Shown piece by piece: positions 36,885-44,774 of a stretch of DNA of 61,982 nucleotides; within the stretch, counting starts at the first letter, position 1; each line of letters opens with the position of its first letter. Position numbers and translations under genes: made by a program. The notes under the pieces were generated by a model, which ran no database searches, had not been told where the DNA came from, and was given only the letters and a program-made list of their open reading frames with translations. Source of the DNA: Ruminococcus flavefaciens (GTDB lineage: Bacteria > Bacillota > Clostridia > Oscillospirales > Ruminococcaceae); the NCBI GenBank assembly GCA_015067005.1, contig SVNH01000018.1, positions 1 through 61,982 on the forward strand, given 5' to 3'.

Positions 36885-38030
36885 TTACTTCAGTGCTTTT
36901 GTACACTCATAATATACCTCATCATAGGAATATGAACGATCAAGTTCATCGGTCTTACCGCCGCCGGCATATATCTGATCTGCCGGATAGGTACCGAAAG
37001 CATAGTAATCGCTGTCCTTTTTCTGAAAAGCAGCATAAACGCACTCGCCGCCTTCAACGACAACGAACCAATTCGTGTCATCAATAAAGTCTGCGTATTT
37101 GCCGATGAGTTCCAAGACCTCTTCCCTATTCATTCCATCAGGGAGATCCCTGTCTTTCTTATCCTCCGAAGAGATGATATACTTGCCTTCGATCTTAACA
37201 CCCTTTACATCCAGATCGCAAAGAGCAGCACTTGCAGCCTTCTGAAGTGATGAAGCCGAAGCATTCATTGACCTTTTCTTTGATGACTTCACATGATTAT
37301 ATGAGCTGAACAGGAATGTATCGAACTTCCAGCCCTCATCTTCAAGATAGTATGTCAGGAATTCATCAGTTTCTTCTTCACCCTTAGCGTTCTTAATAGT
37401 AACTTCTAAGGTCCACACATCGGTTATATCAAGATACTTTTTAAGATCGAGGTCGCCAATATCAAATACCCTGTCTGATTCTTTCTTTGATTCCTCATAG
37501 TTCTTACAGATCTCATCAACAGCTTCATCAAGCATATCTGCATCTTCGTGAACTCCGACTACTTTGACAAGTTCAAGAGGTATCTCATCCTTTGAACTCT
37601 CCTCGTATTCTTTCAGCATATCCTCTTTTTTAACATTCAAAGCCGTTAAAAGAGGATCAATAAGCTTCTCAGGGAGCTGATAGTTCAAATAAGCCTCAAC
37701 GTCGCAATTATTCACAGAATCTATCATATCATTAAGAGCATCCTCGACATCATCATCGACCTCATCATATTCAACATCAGGATCCTCCGGCTCAGTTGAA
37801 GCACTCTGCTTCTTTCCGGTCGTTTTTGCAGCGGTAGTAGTCTCCTTTCCGGAACTGCTGCTGTTTTCGGAAGCATCAGTCTTAGTTGAATCCTCATTTT
37901 CAGCCGAAGAGGTTGTCGAAGCCTTTGTGCTGTCAGAAGCAGAATCACTGCCGCTGTCGCTGCTTCCACAGGCTGTGAATGTGCAGGCAACTGTTACTAA
38001 AGCTGTTAATGCTGCTATAAATCTTTTCAT
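36885..38030 (-). CDS. Large lipoprotein of unknown function
   Basis: 381 residues from MKRFIAALTALVTVACTFTAC; lipobox FTAC. A long Ser/Thr/Glu/Lys linker (about 25-85) precedes a domain with DVEDALNDMIDSVNNCDVEAYLNYQLPE and a strand region WTLEVTIKNAKGEEETDEFLTYYLEDEGWKFDTFL. That alternation of helix start and 'DGWKFD' strand is seen in NTF2-like lipoproteins. AAGGAG lies eight bases before the ATG at 38030, so the TTG at 38036 is rejected. Confidence 0.8.
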   Translation of the reverse strand: MKRFIAALTALVTVACTFTACGSSDSGSDSASDSTKASTTSSAENEDSTKTDASENSSSSGKETTTAAKTTGKKQSASTEPEDPDVEYDEVDDDVEDALNDMIDSVNNCDVEAYLNYQLPEKLIDPLLTALNVKKEDMLKEYEESSKDEIPLELVKVVGVHEDADMLDEAVDEICKNYEESKKESDRVFDIGDLDLKKYLDITDVWTLEVTIKNAKGEEETDEFLTYYLEDEGWKFDTFLFSSYNHVKSSKKRSMNASASSLQKAASAALCDLDVKGVKIEGKYIISSEDKKDRDLPDGMNREEVLELIGKYADFIDDTNWFVVVEGGECVYAAFQKKDSDYYAFGTYPADQIYAGGGKTDELDRSYSYDEVYYECTKALK

Positions 38031-38065
38031 AATCAATTCTCCTTATATCACGTAATTATACAAGT

Positions 38066-38094
38066 ATTGTATCATGATAATCATAAAAAGTCAA
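38066..38094 (-). promoter_or_regulatory. Promoter of the large lipoprotein gene
   Basis: -35 TTGACT (38089-38094), a 17-nt spacer and -10 TACAAT (38066-38071) preceded by TGA. Confidence 0.75.
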
Positions 38095-38112
38095 TAATTA
38101 TGTATATAAAAC

Positions 38113-38144
38113 AAAAGATGCTCCGCGCAGATACGCAGAGCATC
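38113..38144 (-). terminator. Terminator of the small lipoprotein gene
   Basis: Stem GATGCTC/GAGCATC with an inner GC-rich extension, followed by TTTTG on the minus strand. Confidence 0.85.
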
Positions 38145-38158
38145 CTATCAATACAGAA

Positions 38159-38572
38159 TTAGTTGCTTGCCTTTGTGGTGAATTCGCTAACCTTCTTGAT
38201 AACCATTTCCATAGCTTCGTCGCCTTCACCCTGCTTACCAGTGAGAGTGTCGCCGTCAGCCTCGAACTTCACCTTATCGCCATCGATCTCGATAGTAACA
38301 GTGTCGCCGTCAGCTTCCCACTTACCTGTTCCATTGTCGCCAGTAAGGCTGTTCTCTACGGCTGTACCATCGCTCTTGAGTTCAACCTGCATCATAAGAG
38401 CAATAGGTGTTCCTGCGATATCGCCCTCGTATGACTCATCGCCCATAGACATCTTCTGTAATTCATACTTGCCAGCATAATCCTTATCCTTGCTGCTGCT
38501 CTTGCTTCCGCATCCTACAAATGCGCTTGTAAGCATAACTGCTGCCATTGAAAGTGCTGCAATCTTCTTCAT
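38159..38572 (-). CDS. Small lipoprotein, lipocalin-like repeat
   Basis: 137 residues from MKKIAALSMAAVMLTSAFVGC (lipobox FVGC). The mature domain has the strand series GKYELQKM, VELKSDGTAVE, GKWEADGDTVTIEIDGDKVKFEADGDTLTGK, typical of small lipocalin-like lipoproteins of Firmicutes. The start at 38572 follows AAGGAG; the longer reading to 38611 adds residues before the signal peptide. Role unknown. Confidence 0.8.
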   Translation of the reverse strand: MKKIAALSMAAVMLTSAFVGCGSKSSSKDKDYAGKYELQKMSMGDESYEGDIAGTPIALMMQVELKSDGTAVENSLTGDNGTGKWEADGDTVTIEIDGDKVKFEADGDTLTGKQGEGDEAMEMVIKKVSEFTTKASN

Positions 38573-38760
38573 AAATATCTTCTCCTTAGTTATAATTAAG
38601 GAATTTTTCATCCCTTCTTATAATTATACATAGATTTCACGCAGTTTTCACTATTTGTACCAAATTGTAATACTTTTTTGTATATTCGTCAAAAAACTAC
38701 TTAGAAGTCAAAGTTTCAACTGTTAAATGTGCCTACAAACTGCCTTTTTCTCCGTGCAGC

Positions 38761-38789
38761 TTGCTATTCTTGCCAATATGTGCTATAAT
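38761..38789 (+). promoter_or_regulatory. Promoter of the plus-strand lipoprotein gene
   Basis: -35 TTGCTA, a 17-nt spacer and a TGC-TATAAT extended -10 (38784-38789). Confidence 0.8.
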
Positions 38790-38819
38790 ATAGTATCATA
38801 AACCTAAAGGAGGAGCTCT

Positions 38820-39371
38820 ATGAATATTTCAAAAATCGCCGCAGCCGCTATGGCTCTTACTCTTTGTGTTCCGGCTTTCACAGCCTGCGGAAGTAAAGAA
38901 AGTACCAACAGCAACAACAGCAGCAGTTCAAAAGCAAGTTCAGGAATCGGCGAAAAGGCTTTTAAGGATATGGCTGGCGAATACACCTGCACCTCATCTA
39001 TCGTGAATATCCGCGCTGAGGGCTACGAAAGTAAGGATATAAAAGACAGATTCGTATCCAAGACCATAAAGATCTCAGATGACGGCACTCTGACTATGGA
39101 AGGTAAGGAGCATAAAATGACCGCCTATAAGTCTGAAAATGCCTATAATACCTATCTCGTTTCTGTTGACGACAGCGGTAACGGGTACGATGGAAAGAGT
39201 TTCAATCAGATCTATGGAACTAAAGAATATGATGGTCCTTCCTATTTTATGTTCACTGCTAAAGGTACCGATCAGGATGGCTACAAAGTCGAAAAAGACA
39301 CTATTGAATTGTACTTCTCTCCAGAAGGCACTCAGGATTGGTTCTTCGCTCTTGATTACAGCAAGCCATAA
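38820..39371 (+). CDS. Lipoprotein of unknown function
   Basis: 183 residues; signal peptide MNISKIAAAAMALTLCVPAFTAC with lipobox FTAC, a Ser/Asn linker, then a beta-rich domain (AGEYTCTSS, FVSKTIKISDDGTLTMEGKEHKM, YFMFTAKGTDQDGY) resembling the lipocalin-like domain of the neighbouring minus-strand lipoprotein. GGAGG lies four to five bases before the start. It has its own promoter and terminator. Confidence 0.8.
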   Translation: MNISKIAAAAMALTLCVPAFTACGSKESTNSNNSSSSKASSGIGEKAFKDMAGEYTCTSSIVNIRAEGYESKDIKDRFVSKTIKISDDGTLTMEGKEHKMTAYKSENAYNTYLVSVDDSGNGYDGKSFNQIYGTKEYDGPSYFMFTAKGTDQDGYKVEKDTIELYFSPEGTQDWFFALDYSKP

Positions 39372-39395
39372 CATGACTTCTTATAAAAACATAGC

Positions 39396-39428
39396 GCCTC
39401 GCAGGATAGCCCTGCGAGGCGATTTTTC
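39396..39428 (+). terminator. Terminator of the lipoprotein gene
   Basis: Perfect 11-bp stem CGCCTCGCAGG/CCTGCGAGGCG, 5-nt loop, ATTTTT. Confidence 0.95.
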
Positions 39429-39503
39429 GTATAGTACCAGTTGGGATAAAATTATCTTTGAGAACTGTCGGCGCTGCGAGGACTCCTCAGCCTGAAAAAA
39501 GAA

Positions 39504-39530
39504 AAGTACCTCTGCATAGCAAAGGTACTT
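39504..39530 (-). terminator. Terminator of rplM-rpsI
   Basis: Stem AAGTACCT/AGGTACTT, 11-nt loop, followed on the minus strand by TTCTTTTTTC. Confidence 0.85.
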
Positions 39531-39546
39531 GATAGCGATAATGTGA

Positions 39547-39948
39547 TTATCTCTTTGAGAACTGAGGAGCGCGACGAGCAGCCTTGAGACCGTACTTCTT
39601 TCTTTCCTTCATACGTGGGTCACGAGTGAGGAAACCAGCCTTCTTGAGGGTTGGACGAAGTTCAGGGCTGAACTCGAGGAGAGCACGTGAAAGGCCGTGT
39701 CTGATAGCACCAGCCTGACCTGTAACGCCGCCGCCGACAACAGTGCAAACGATGTCGAACTTATCGAGATTATCAGTAAGAGCGAGAGGCTGACGAACGA
39801 TGAGCTTGAGTGTCTCAAGACCGAAATAGTCATCAATACCTCTGCCGTTGATTGTTACATTACCAGAACCGGGATAGATTCTAACTCTTGCAACAGAGTG
39901 CTTTCTTCTGCCAGTTCCATAGTAGTATTTAACTTTTGATTCGTACAT
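39547..39948 (-). CDS. rpsI: 30S ribosomal protein S9
   Basis: 133 residues with the family marks [31 protein letters not shown], and the C-terminal [20 protein letters not shown] ending in the conserved SKR tail that reaches the P-site tRNA. A strong AGGAGG precedes it. It is 18 bases after rplM, the usual pair. Confidence 0.98.
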   Translation of the reverse strand: MYESKVKYYYGTGRRKHSVARVRIYPGSGNVTINGRGIDDYFGLETLKLIVRQPLALTDNLDKFDIVCTVVGGGVTGQAGAIRHGLSRALLEFSPELRPTLKKAGFLTRDPRMKERKKYGLKAARRAPQFSKR

Positions 39949-39966
39949 TTAAAAGCACCTCCTGAA

Positions 39967-40395
39967 TTAAAGCTCGTAAGCAACAGGCTTCTGAGCAGCC
40001 TGGTTGTGGTTAGCGTCCTTATAAGTTCTGAGTCTCTTAAGCTGAGCGCGTCCGAGGCTGTTGTTAGGAAGCATACCGTTAACAGCGATCATCATAGCTC
40101 TGTCAGCCTGATTAGCCATCATATCCTTGTAAGCGATAGACTTGATACCGCCGATCCAGCCAGTGTGCCAGTAGAACTTCTTCTGCTCGAGTTTCTTACC
40201 AGTAAGGATAGCCTGAGCGCAGTTGATAACGATAACGTGGTCACCGCAGTCAACGTTAGGTGTGAAAGTAGGCTTATGCTTGCCTCTGAGAATATGAGCT
40301 GCCTTAGCTGCAACACGACCGAGTGGCTGTCCAGCAGCATCGAGGACGTACCAGGTGCGAGTTACTTCAGCAGGTTTTGCCAGTGTAGTAGACAT
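39967..40395 (-). CDS. rplM: 50S ribosomal protein L13
   Basis: 142 residues from MSTTLAKPAEVTRTWYVLDA, with QPLGRVAAKAAHILRGKHKP and MLPNNSLGRAQLKRLRTY. The start at 40395 has GGAGG nine bases upstream; a longer in-frame reading to 40476 runs through the leader hairpin and promoter. First gene of the rplM-rpsI pair. Confidence 0.98.
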   Translation of the reverse strand: MSTTLAKPAEVTRTWYVLDAAGQPLGRVAAKAAHILRGKHKPTFTPNVDCGDHVIVINCAQAILTGKKLEQKKFYWHTGWIGGIKSIAYKDMMANQADRAMMIAVNGMLPNNSLGRAQLKRLRTYKDANHNQAAQKPVAYEL

Positions 40396-40422
40396 AATAT
40401 ATTCCTCCGTTAATTTATTTTC

Positions 40423-40449
40423 GTCGGGGGAAAATTCCGAGTTCCCGAC
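40423..40449 (-). promoter_or_regulatory. rplM leader hairpin, candidate L13 autoregulatory element
   Basis: GTCGGG/CCCGAC closes a stem with an inner self-complementary GGAAAATTCC, between promoter and ribosome site. Firmicutes rplM mRNAs are known to carry an L13 leader; this match is by position and shape only. Confidence 0.5.
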
Positions 40450-40461
40450 AGTGCAAGACAT

Positions 40462-40490
40462 ATTATACACTAACATCCGCCTCTTGTCAA
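40462..40490 (-). promoter_or_regulatory. Promoter of rplM-rpsI
   Basis: -35 TTGACA (40485-40490), a 17-nt spacer and -10 TATAAT (40462-40467). Confidence 0.93.
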
Positions 40491-40639
40491 GGCTTTTTTG
40501 AGATTTTTTTTAATATATACCCCACTTTCTCTTTGTTTCTCTCTTGTTTTCTTAATTTCTCTCGCTATCTCGTTTTTGATTTCAGAAAACAAGCGTAGAA
40601 AAACGACGTAGTTTTTCGCAAAAATATGTGTATAAAAAC

Positions 40640-40844
40640 AATAAAAAGGACAGCCACGCTGTCCTTCAGTCTGTCAATAAACCACATTTCGATTCTGTTA
40701 TCAGCGGGCGACGGAACGTCGCCCCTACAAGAAACAACGGTATTTGGGCAAAATGTAGGGGCGGCGTTCCGCCGCCCATGCTGCTTTTATGTATAATTCG
40801 ACTTTTTCGACAAGCTGAAGGACAGCCATGCTGTCCTTTTTATT
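40640..40844. mobile_element. MITE-like nested inverted-repeat element
   Basis: A 205-bp stretch without genes. Its ends (40640-40669 and 40815-40844) are inverted copies about 30 bases long with few mismatches, each also a hairpin (GGACAGC...GCTGTCC). Inside, two inverted copies of a GC-rich unit, GTAGGGGCG(A/G)CG-TTCC, fold as hairpins at 40706-40724 and 40759-40777. It carries no transposase. The whole region 40501-40861, between rplM and the next gene, has no coding signal. Confidence 0.65.
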
Positions 40845-40861
40845 ATTATGGAGCATTGATC

Positions 40862-41263
40862 TTAGTTTTCTGTACTCATCTCAGTAAGAGCAACAGCCTC
40901 TCTTGTGTTCATTATCGCTCTGAAAAGAGTCGGAGCTTTAGTAATCATTTTAATAAGCTGAGCTTCTAACCGTATCATCAAAGCAACGTGGTTTGCCCTT
41001 ACAGCCAGCGACTTCACTGTGCCAAGCAGAAAGTCCTCTGTAACTTTGGATGTTTCAGTTCCATTCAGATCTTCATCCTTTATTTCGCTCACATCAGCAC
41101 AGATACCCATTGCATATGCAATGCCGCAAGTGATAGTTTCGTATGAATCATCCGCCGCACTGACCTCAAAAGAGGGCGATGAGTTTACTTTTAAATAACC
41201 GGTCGTGCTTCCTCCGATCAAGGTAATTGCGAGAACTGCTGCGATAATTTTGTTAGCTTTCAT
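40862..41263 (-). CDS. Small exported protein of unknown function
   Basis: 133 residues from MKANKIIAAVLAITLIGG with a signal peptide (about 1-37, likely cut after VSA). The mature part has two Cys (ITCGIAYAMGICAD) and a C-terminal helical stretch rich in Ala and Arg (VRANHVALMIRLEAQLIKMITKAPTLFRAIM). No family is recognised. The start at 41263 has AGGAGG; the longer reading from TTG 41293 does not. It lies beside the MITE-like element. Confidence 0.65.
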   Translation of the reverse strand: MKANKIIAAVLAITLIGGSTTGYLKVNSSPSFEVSAADDSYETITCGIAYAMGICADVSEIKDEDLNGTETSKVTEDFLLGTVKSLAVRANHVALMIRLEAQLIKMITKAPTLFRAIMNTREAVALTEMSTEN

Positions 41264-41317
41264 ACAAACGCCTCCTTTGTGAAATTGAAACAAGTATTTT
41301 CTTTACCTGTTAACTAT

Positions 41318-41326
41318 ATTATAGCA
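41318..41326 (-). promoter_or_regulatory. Extended -10 of the small exported protein gene
   Basis: TGC-TATAAT with no good -35; 55 bases before the start. Confidence 0.5.
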
Positions 41327-41348
41327 TATTGAATGGAGTGAATGATAA

Positions 41349-41522
41349 ATGTTTGAAATAAAAAAGCCTACTTCTTCCAACAAAACTATCAGAATGCCCG
41401 ATACACTTATCGAAAAGCTTGAGAGACTTACAGCGCAGAACGACATATCATTCAATCAGCTCGTTGTGCAATGCTGCGAATATGCACTCGATAATCTGAC
41501 AGACAAAAAAGACAGCAATTAG
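41349..41522 (+). CDS. Ribbon-helix-helix (Arc/CopG-like) DNA-binding protein
   Basis: 57 residues. After a short Lys/Ser-rich N-terminus comes the strand KTIRMPDTLIEKLERLTAQ, then a helix-turn with NDISFNQLVVQCCEYALDNL, the RHH pattern of Arc-type repressors. TGGAG stands about ten bases before ATG. RHH proteins bind DNA as dimers, often over inverted repeats near their own gene. No toxin partner is adjacent. An inverted repeat overlaps the stop codon. Confidence 0.8.
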   Translation: MFEIKKPTSSNKTIRMPDTLIEKLERLTAQNDISFNQLVVQCCEYALDNLTDKKDSN

Positions 41523-41545
41523 GTAACTTTACCTAATGCTGCCTT
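41513..41545 (+). terminator. Hairpin overlapping the RHH gene stop
   Basis: CAGCA-TTAGGTAA against TTACCTAA-TGCTG (13 pairs and one bulge) with a 2-base loop centre, then CCTTTT. It could also be an operator for the RHH protein. Confidence 0.65.
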
Positions 41546-41590
41546 TTATCAGACACAAGCTATTCAAAAGCGAACATCTTTCATCAAAAA

Positions 41591-41641
41591 GCGCTGCTAT
41601 AATGTCATGTTCGACCAAGCAGCGCGTTTTTACTTATAAGC
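41591..41641 (+). terminator. Second terminator-like stem
   Basis: GCGCTGCT (41591-41598) pairs with AGCAGCGC (41628-41635), a long 29-nt loop between, then GTTTTT. Confidence 0.5.
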
Positions 41642-41645
41642 AGGC

Positions 41646-41669
41646 AGCTTCCTCCGGTTGGAGGAAGCT
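41646..41669. repeat. Perfect 10-bp hairpin with SD/anti-SD-like arms
   Basis: AGCTTCCTCC/GGAGGAAGCT with a 4-nt loop, 39 bases past the stop of the cohesin-dockerin gene, with no T-tract. It may be a 3' RNA-stabilising stem. Confidence 0.6.
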
Positions 41670-41707
41670 CCTTGAGTAGTATGAAAGAGAGATTTAAGAT
41701 TTCAGAT

Positions 41708-42970
41708 TCAAGCAGCTAAGAGGTTGTTGTGGATCTGGCGAGCATCTTCAAGATCGAGACCATTCATGCGGTCTACGTTGCCCTTCTTAACGCCCTCAGC
41801 TGTGATACGGTTCTCGTCTGTGCCGTTTATGCCGTACTTAGCTTCGTTGTTAGCTGCCTGCATTACGAGAACTTCGTCAGCTATGTTAACTTCGTTATCG
41901 TTGTTAGCATCGCCGTTATCCGGATTCGGATTAGGGATGTTGATAGTGAAATCCATCATGCAGTTACCAACTACTGCATATATAGTAGCCTTACCGTAAG
42001 CGTTTCCGTTTACGTGGATGATACCGTTATCAACAGTTGCTAATTTAGTGTTGTCGCTGAACCAGTATATATTTGCGTTCTTAGGAAGATTTACCGGCAT
42101 GAACATGAAGGAATAACCTGCTGCAACTTCCTTGATCTCGTCAATGTGCTTTGTTTCGCGGTCAACCTGAATGCCTGCGTTAGCAGCCATATTTTCTTCG
42201 ATCTTAGCCTTGATCTCGTTTGTTTCCTCTTCTGTTAAGTTATTCTCATCTATTACTGAGATTATATCTTCAGGAGTATCAAAAGTCTTGTTAGGGTTAT
42301 CAACTATTCTGATGCAGCCATTCTGCATACCCTTTGTGAAGAGCCAATCCTGCATTGCTCTGCCTGCTGTATTGTCTTCAACGTTTGTAAAAGCGTCGTT
42401 TGTATTGCTGTCGTAAGCAAACTCAAAACCTATCGGATAGAGGTCGCCGATCTCTGCGTCCTTAGGAACACAGAATGTAACTGTAAAGATAACGCCATCT
42501 CTTAATACATCGTCATTAGCAGTTGTCATAACCTTCATGCTATTGTACTCATCACCAGTTCTGATCTCATTGATCATCGGACGGAATACCTGAGCACCTG
42601 CAAGAGCCTCGCCCTTTACGAACGGAGCATTGGTTGAAGGATGAAGACGAGTATCATAATGGATAGTAATATCGAAGCAAGCATAAGCATTGTCAGCGCC
42701 GGTTACTACGAACTCTACCGGAACTTCCATACCGCGGATGTCTTCTGTGAAGAGGATATTCTTGCTGACTACTGATAAAGTTGGAGTAGTCTGAATATCT
42801 GTTGAGATCTCTTCGCCTTCGCCAGTCTTGTATTCGATATAGTTAGTAGGATCATACTCTACCATTTCGTTATCGCCCTTGTAAGAAGCGTTAGCTGCCA
42901 TACCGAATGTCATTGTTAAGAAACTACCGATCATCATCATTGTAGTTATAGCTGTTAAAGTTTTTTTCAT
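41708..42970 (-). CDS. Cohesin-Big2-dockerin protein, candidate adaptor scaffoldin (ScaC-like)
   Basis: Exported protein of 420 residues. After a signal peptide (about 1-30) comes a cohesin-like beta domain (about 60-220) with TPTLSVVSKN, VEFVVTGADNAYACFDITIHYD and VIFTVTFCVPKDAEIGDLYPIGF. Next are a helical spacer (about 225-290) and a Big2 Ig-like domain (YWFSDNTKLATVDNGIIHVNG, about 300-345). The dockerin (355-420) has a clean first loop, DANNDNEVNIAD, and a degenerate second, NVDRMNGLDLED. In R. flavefaciens a single-cohesin, single-dockerin protein (ScaC) is an adaptor between scaffoldin and enzymes, which suggests the same here. AGAGG lies eight bases before the ATG at 42970. Confidence 0.78.
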   Translation of the reverse strand: MKKTLTAITTMMMIGSFLTMTFGMAANASYKGDNEMVEYDPTNYIEYKTGEGEEISTDIQTTPTLSVVSKNILFTEDIRGMEVPVEFVVTGADNAYACFDITIHYDTRLHPSTNAPFVKGEALAGAQVFRPMINEIRTGDEYNSMKVMTTANDDVLRDGVIFTVTFCVPKDAEIGDLYPIGFEFAYDSNTNDAFTNVEDNTAGRAMQDWLFTKGMQNGCIRIVDNPNKTFDTPEDIISVIDENNLTEEETNEIKAKIEENMAANAGIQVDRETKHIDEIKEVAAGYSFMFMPVNLPKNANIYWFSDNTKLATVDNGIIHVNGNAYGKATIYAVVGNCMMDFTINIPNPNPDNGDANNDNEVNIADEVLVMQAANNEAKYGINGTDENRITAEGVKKGNVDRMNGLDLEDARQIHNNLLAA

Positions 42971-43031
42971 ACTACTCACCTCTCTACATTTTTGTTTATG
43001 TTATACGAATGTTTCTCTCTTTGTTGATTAT

Positions 43032-43060
43032 ATTATAGCACATATTTTGGCAAATTGCAA
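43032..43060 (-). promoter_or_regulatory. Promoter of the cohesin-dockerin gene
   Basis: -35 TTGCAA (43055-43060), a 17-nt spacer and a TGC-TATAAT extended -10 (43032-43037). The leader is about 55 nt. Confidence 0.8.
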
Positions 43061-43184
43061 GTAAACTTATTGTTATAATGTTTTCTGTTTAATCAAAATC
43101 AAAAATTCGTAGAAACAGCGCAGATCAGCAAGCATAATCAGCTATGTCATCAAGGTATTTTCGGCTGATTACAGGCAAAAATTA

Positions 43185-43208
43185 AGAGCAGACATTTTTG
43201 TCTGCTCT
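43185..43208 (-). terminator. Terminator of the leucine-rich pair
   Basis: Perfect 9-bp stem AGAGCAGAC/GTCTGCTCT with a 6-nt loop, then TTAATTTTTG on the minus strand. Confidence 0.8.
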
Positions 43209-43286
43209 GTGAATAAATTATGAACACCGTTATTTTGAAGTTTTCAGAATTTTCTTAATTTCTATACAATATGTATTAAAAACGCC

Positions 43287-44774
43287 CTATTTTTCAGAAT
43301 TGTTAATATCTTTCGAGTCGTCAATTATTGTCTTGTAAGCCGCTTCCTCAGCCTTCTCTTTTTCAATCTTTTTAACTTTTTTCTGTGCGAGCGTTGCGGT
43401 TTTTCTGTTTCTTGACATAAGAACCAGACCGAATACAACAGCCGCTGCAAGAAGTGCTATACAGAGTACAATAAACGCCATTTTTAAAAGATTACGATCC
43501 TTGACAGTGTATGAAATATCATTGTCCTTTGCATACTTTTTAGCTTCCGAACCCGAAGAAACGCTCATCTTGAAGCCGCTCTTCTTAACAATATCAACTA
43601 CCTTAGTGCCGTCCTCATTAGTCTCGCCTGTATAATCAACAGTGTAGCCAAAAGCCTCATCACCTATGCTGCTGACGCTCTTCGGCACAGAAACGCTGTT
43701 GAGATTATCGCAGGCAAGAAACGCCTTGTCGCCTATGCTCTTAACGCCGTCCGGTATTATGACCTTACCCAGTGCATAGCAGCCCTTGAAAGTACTGCTT
43801 CCGATGCTTGTAAGTGTCGCCGGGAGGTCAAGGCTCTCTATCGAAGTATAGGCAAATGCGTTGTCACCGATAGTTTGCAGTCCGTTTGAAAACTTCACCT
43901 TTTTCAGAAGCGAACAGTAACCGAGCTCACCGGTAAACTGACAGCTGAATGCGCCGTTTTCGATAGCAGAGAGCGATTTCGGGAGAAATACCTCTTCAAT
44001 ACCTGCTGCCGCAGAAAATGCGCCGGACTTTATCACAGCCGTCCCCTCAGGGATAGTAAGCGAACCGCTGAGAGTTGAGACCGCACAGTATATCTCCTTC
44101 TTATCCTTGCTTGTGAGAATACCTTCGTCCACTGCGAAATTATCGCTTTTTCCGATCGTTATTTCATTGAGCGAGAGCAGCTCTCCGAATGCAAGCTCGC
44201 CTATCTCGCTGAGCGATGCCGGAAGTTCAAGCTTCTCAAGACTTGTACACTCATAGAAGGCATAATCGCCTATCTTGGCAATATTATCCCCGAATTTTAC
44301 CTCTTTAAGGTGATCGCACTTTCTGAAAGCATTATCACCGACTTCGGTAAGGGAATCCGGCAGAGTAAGGCTCTCAAAACCTGTGCATCCTACAAAAGCG
44401 CCGTCTCCGATAGATTTTATATTTTTCGGAAGCGTGATAGTCTTCGCAGAGGTGCATCCATAGAAAGCCTTAGCGTCTATCGTCTTTACAGAATCAGGTA
44501 TAGTAAGGTCGGTTATACCATTGAAGCCGGCAAAAGCGTTCTCGCCTATCTCAACTATCGGAACACCGTTTCTTAAAGCCGGTATCTCAGTAATAATAGT
44601 AGCGGTACATTTTGTGATCTTATAGCCGCCCTCAACGTTCACGTACTCAAAAGCACCGTCGGTAAGAATATCGTTTGCACTCTGGAGCTGATCTGCAAAA
44701 GCAGCATTTACCGGTATCGCTGATATTGCAAGCAGAGCTGCTCCGGCAGCGGAGATCAGTCTTTTAAGCTTCAT
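43287..44774 (-). CDS. Membrane-anchored leucine-rich repeat (BspA-like) surface protein
   Basis: 495 residues. Signal peptide (MKLKRLISAAGAALLAISAIP...), then about eleven LRR_5 units of the form I-x-I-G-x-x-A-F-x-x-C-x-x-L-x-x-(I/V)-x-(I/L)-P (about 60-400), and a C-terminal membrane helix (LLKMAFIVLCIALLAAAVVFG, about 432-455) with a basic cytosolic tail. The protein would stay on the membrane with repeats outside; binding is assumed, target unknown. The start overlaps the upstream gene by 11 bases, so the two are translated as a pair. Confidence 0.9.
   Translation of the reverse strand: MKLKRLISAAGAALLAISAIPVNAAFADQLQSANDILTDGAFEYVNVEGGYKITKCTATIITEIPALRNGVPIVEIGENAFAGFNGITDLTIPDSVKTIDAKAFYGCTSAKTITLPKNIKSIGDGAFVGCTGFESLTLPDSLTEVGDNAFRKCDHLKEVKFGDNIAKIGDYAFYECTSLEKLELPASLSEIGELAFGELLSLNEITIGKSDNFAVDEGILTSKDKKEIYCAVSTLSGSLTIPEGTAVIKSGAFSAAAGIEEVFLPKSLSAIENGAFSCQFTGELGYCSLLKKVKFSNGLQTIGDNAFAYTSIESLDLPATLTSIGSSTFKGCYALGKVIIPDGVKSIGDKAFLACDNLNSVSVPKSVSSIGDEAFGYTVDYTGETNEDGTKVVDIVKKSGFKMSVSSGSEAKKYAKDNDISYTVKDRNLLKMAFIVLCIALLAAAVVFGLVLMSRNRKTATLAQKKVKKIEKEKAEEAAYKTIIDDSKDINNSEK

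Larger units (their letters stand above)
42971..43286. other. Intergenic region, 316 bp
   Basis: No gene is seen. It holds the promoter and leader of the cohesin-dockerin gene and the terminator of the leucine-rich pair. The rest is AT-rich without clear signals. Confidence 0.7.

Noticed and set aside
40396..40476. N-terminal extension of L13
   Set aside because: It spans the leader hairpin and the -10 of the rplM promoter.
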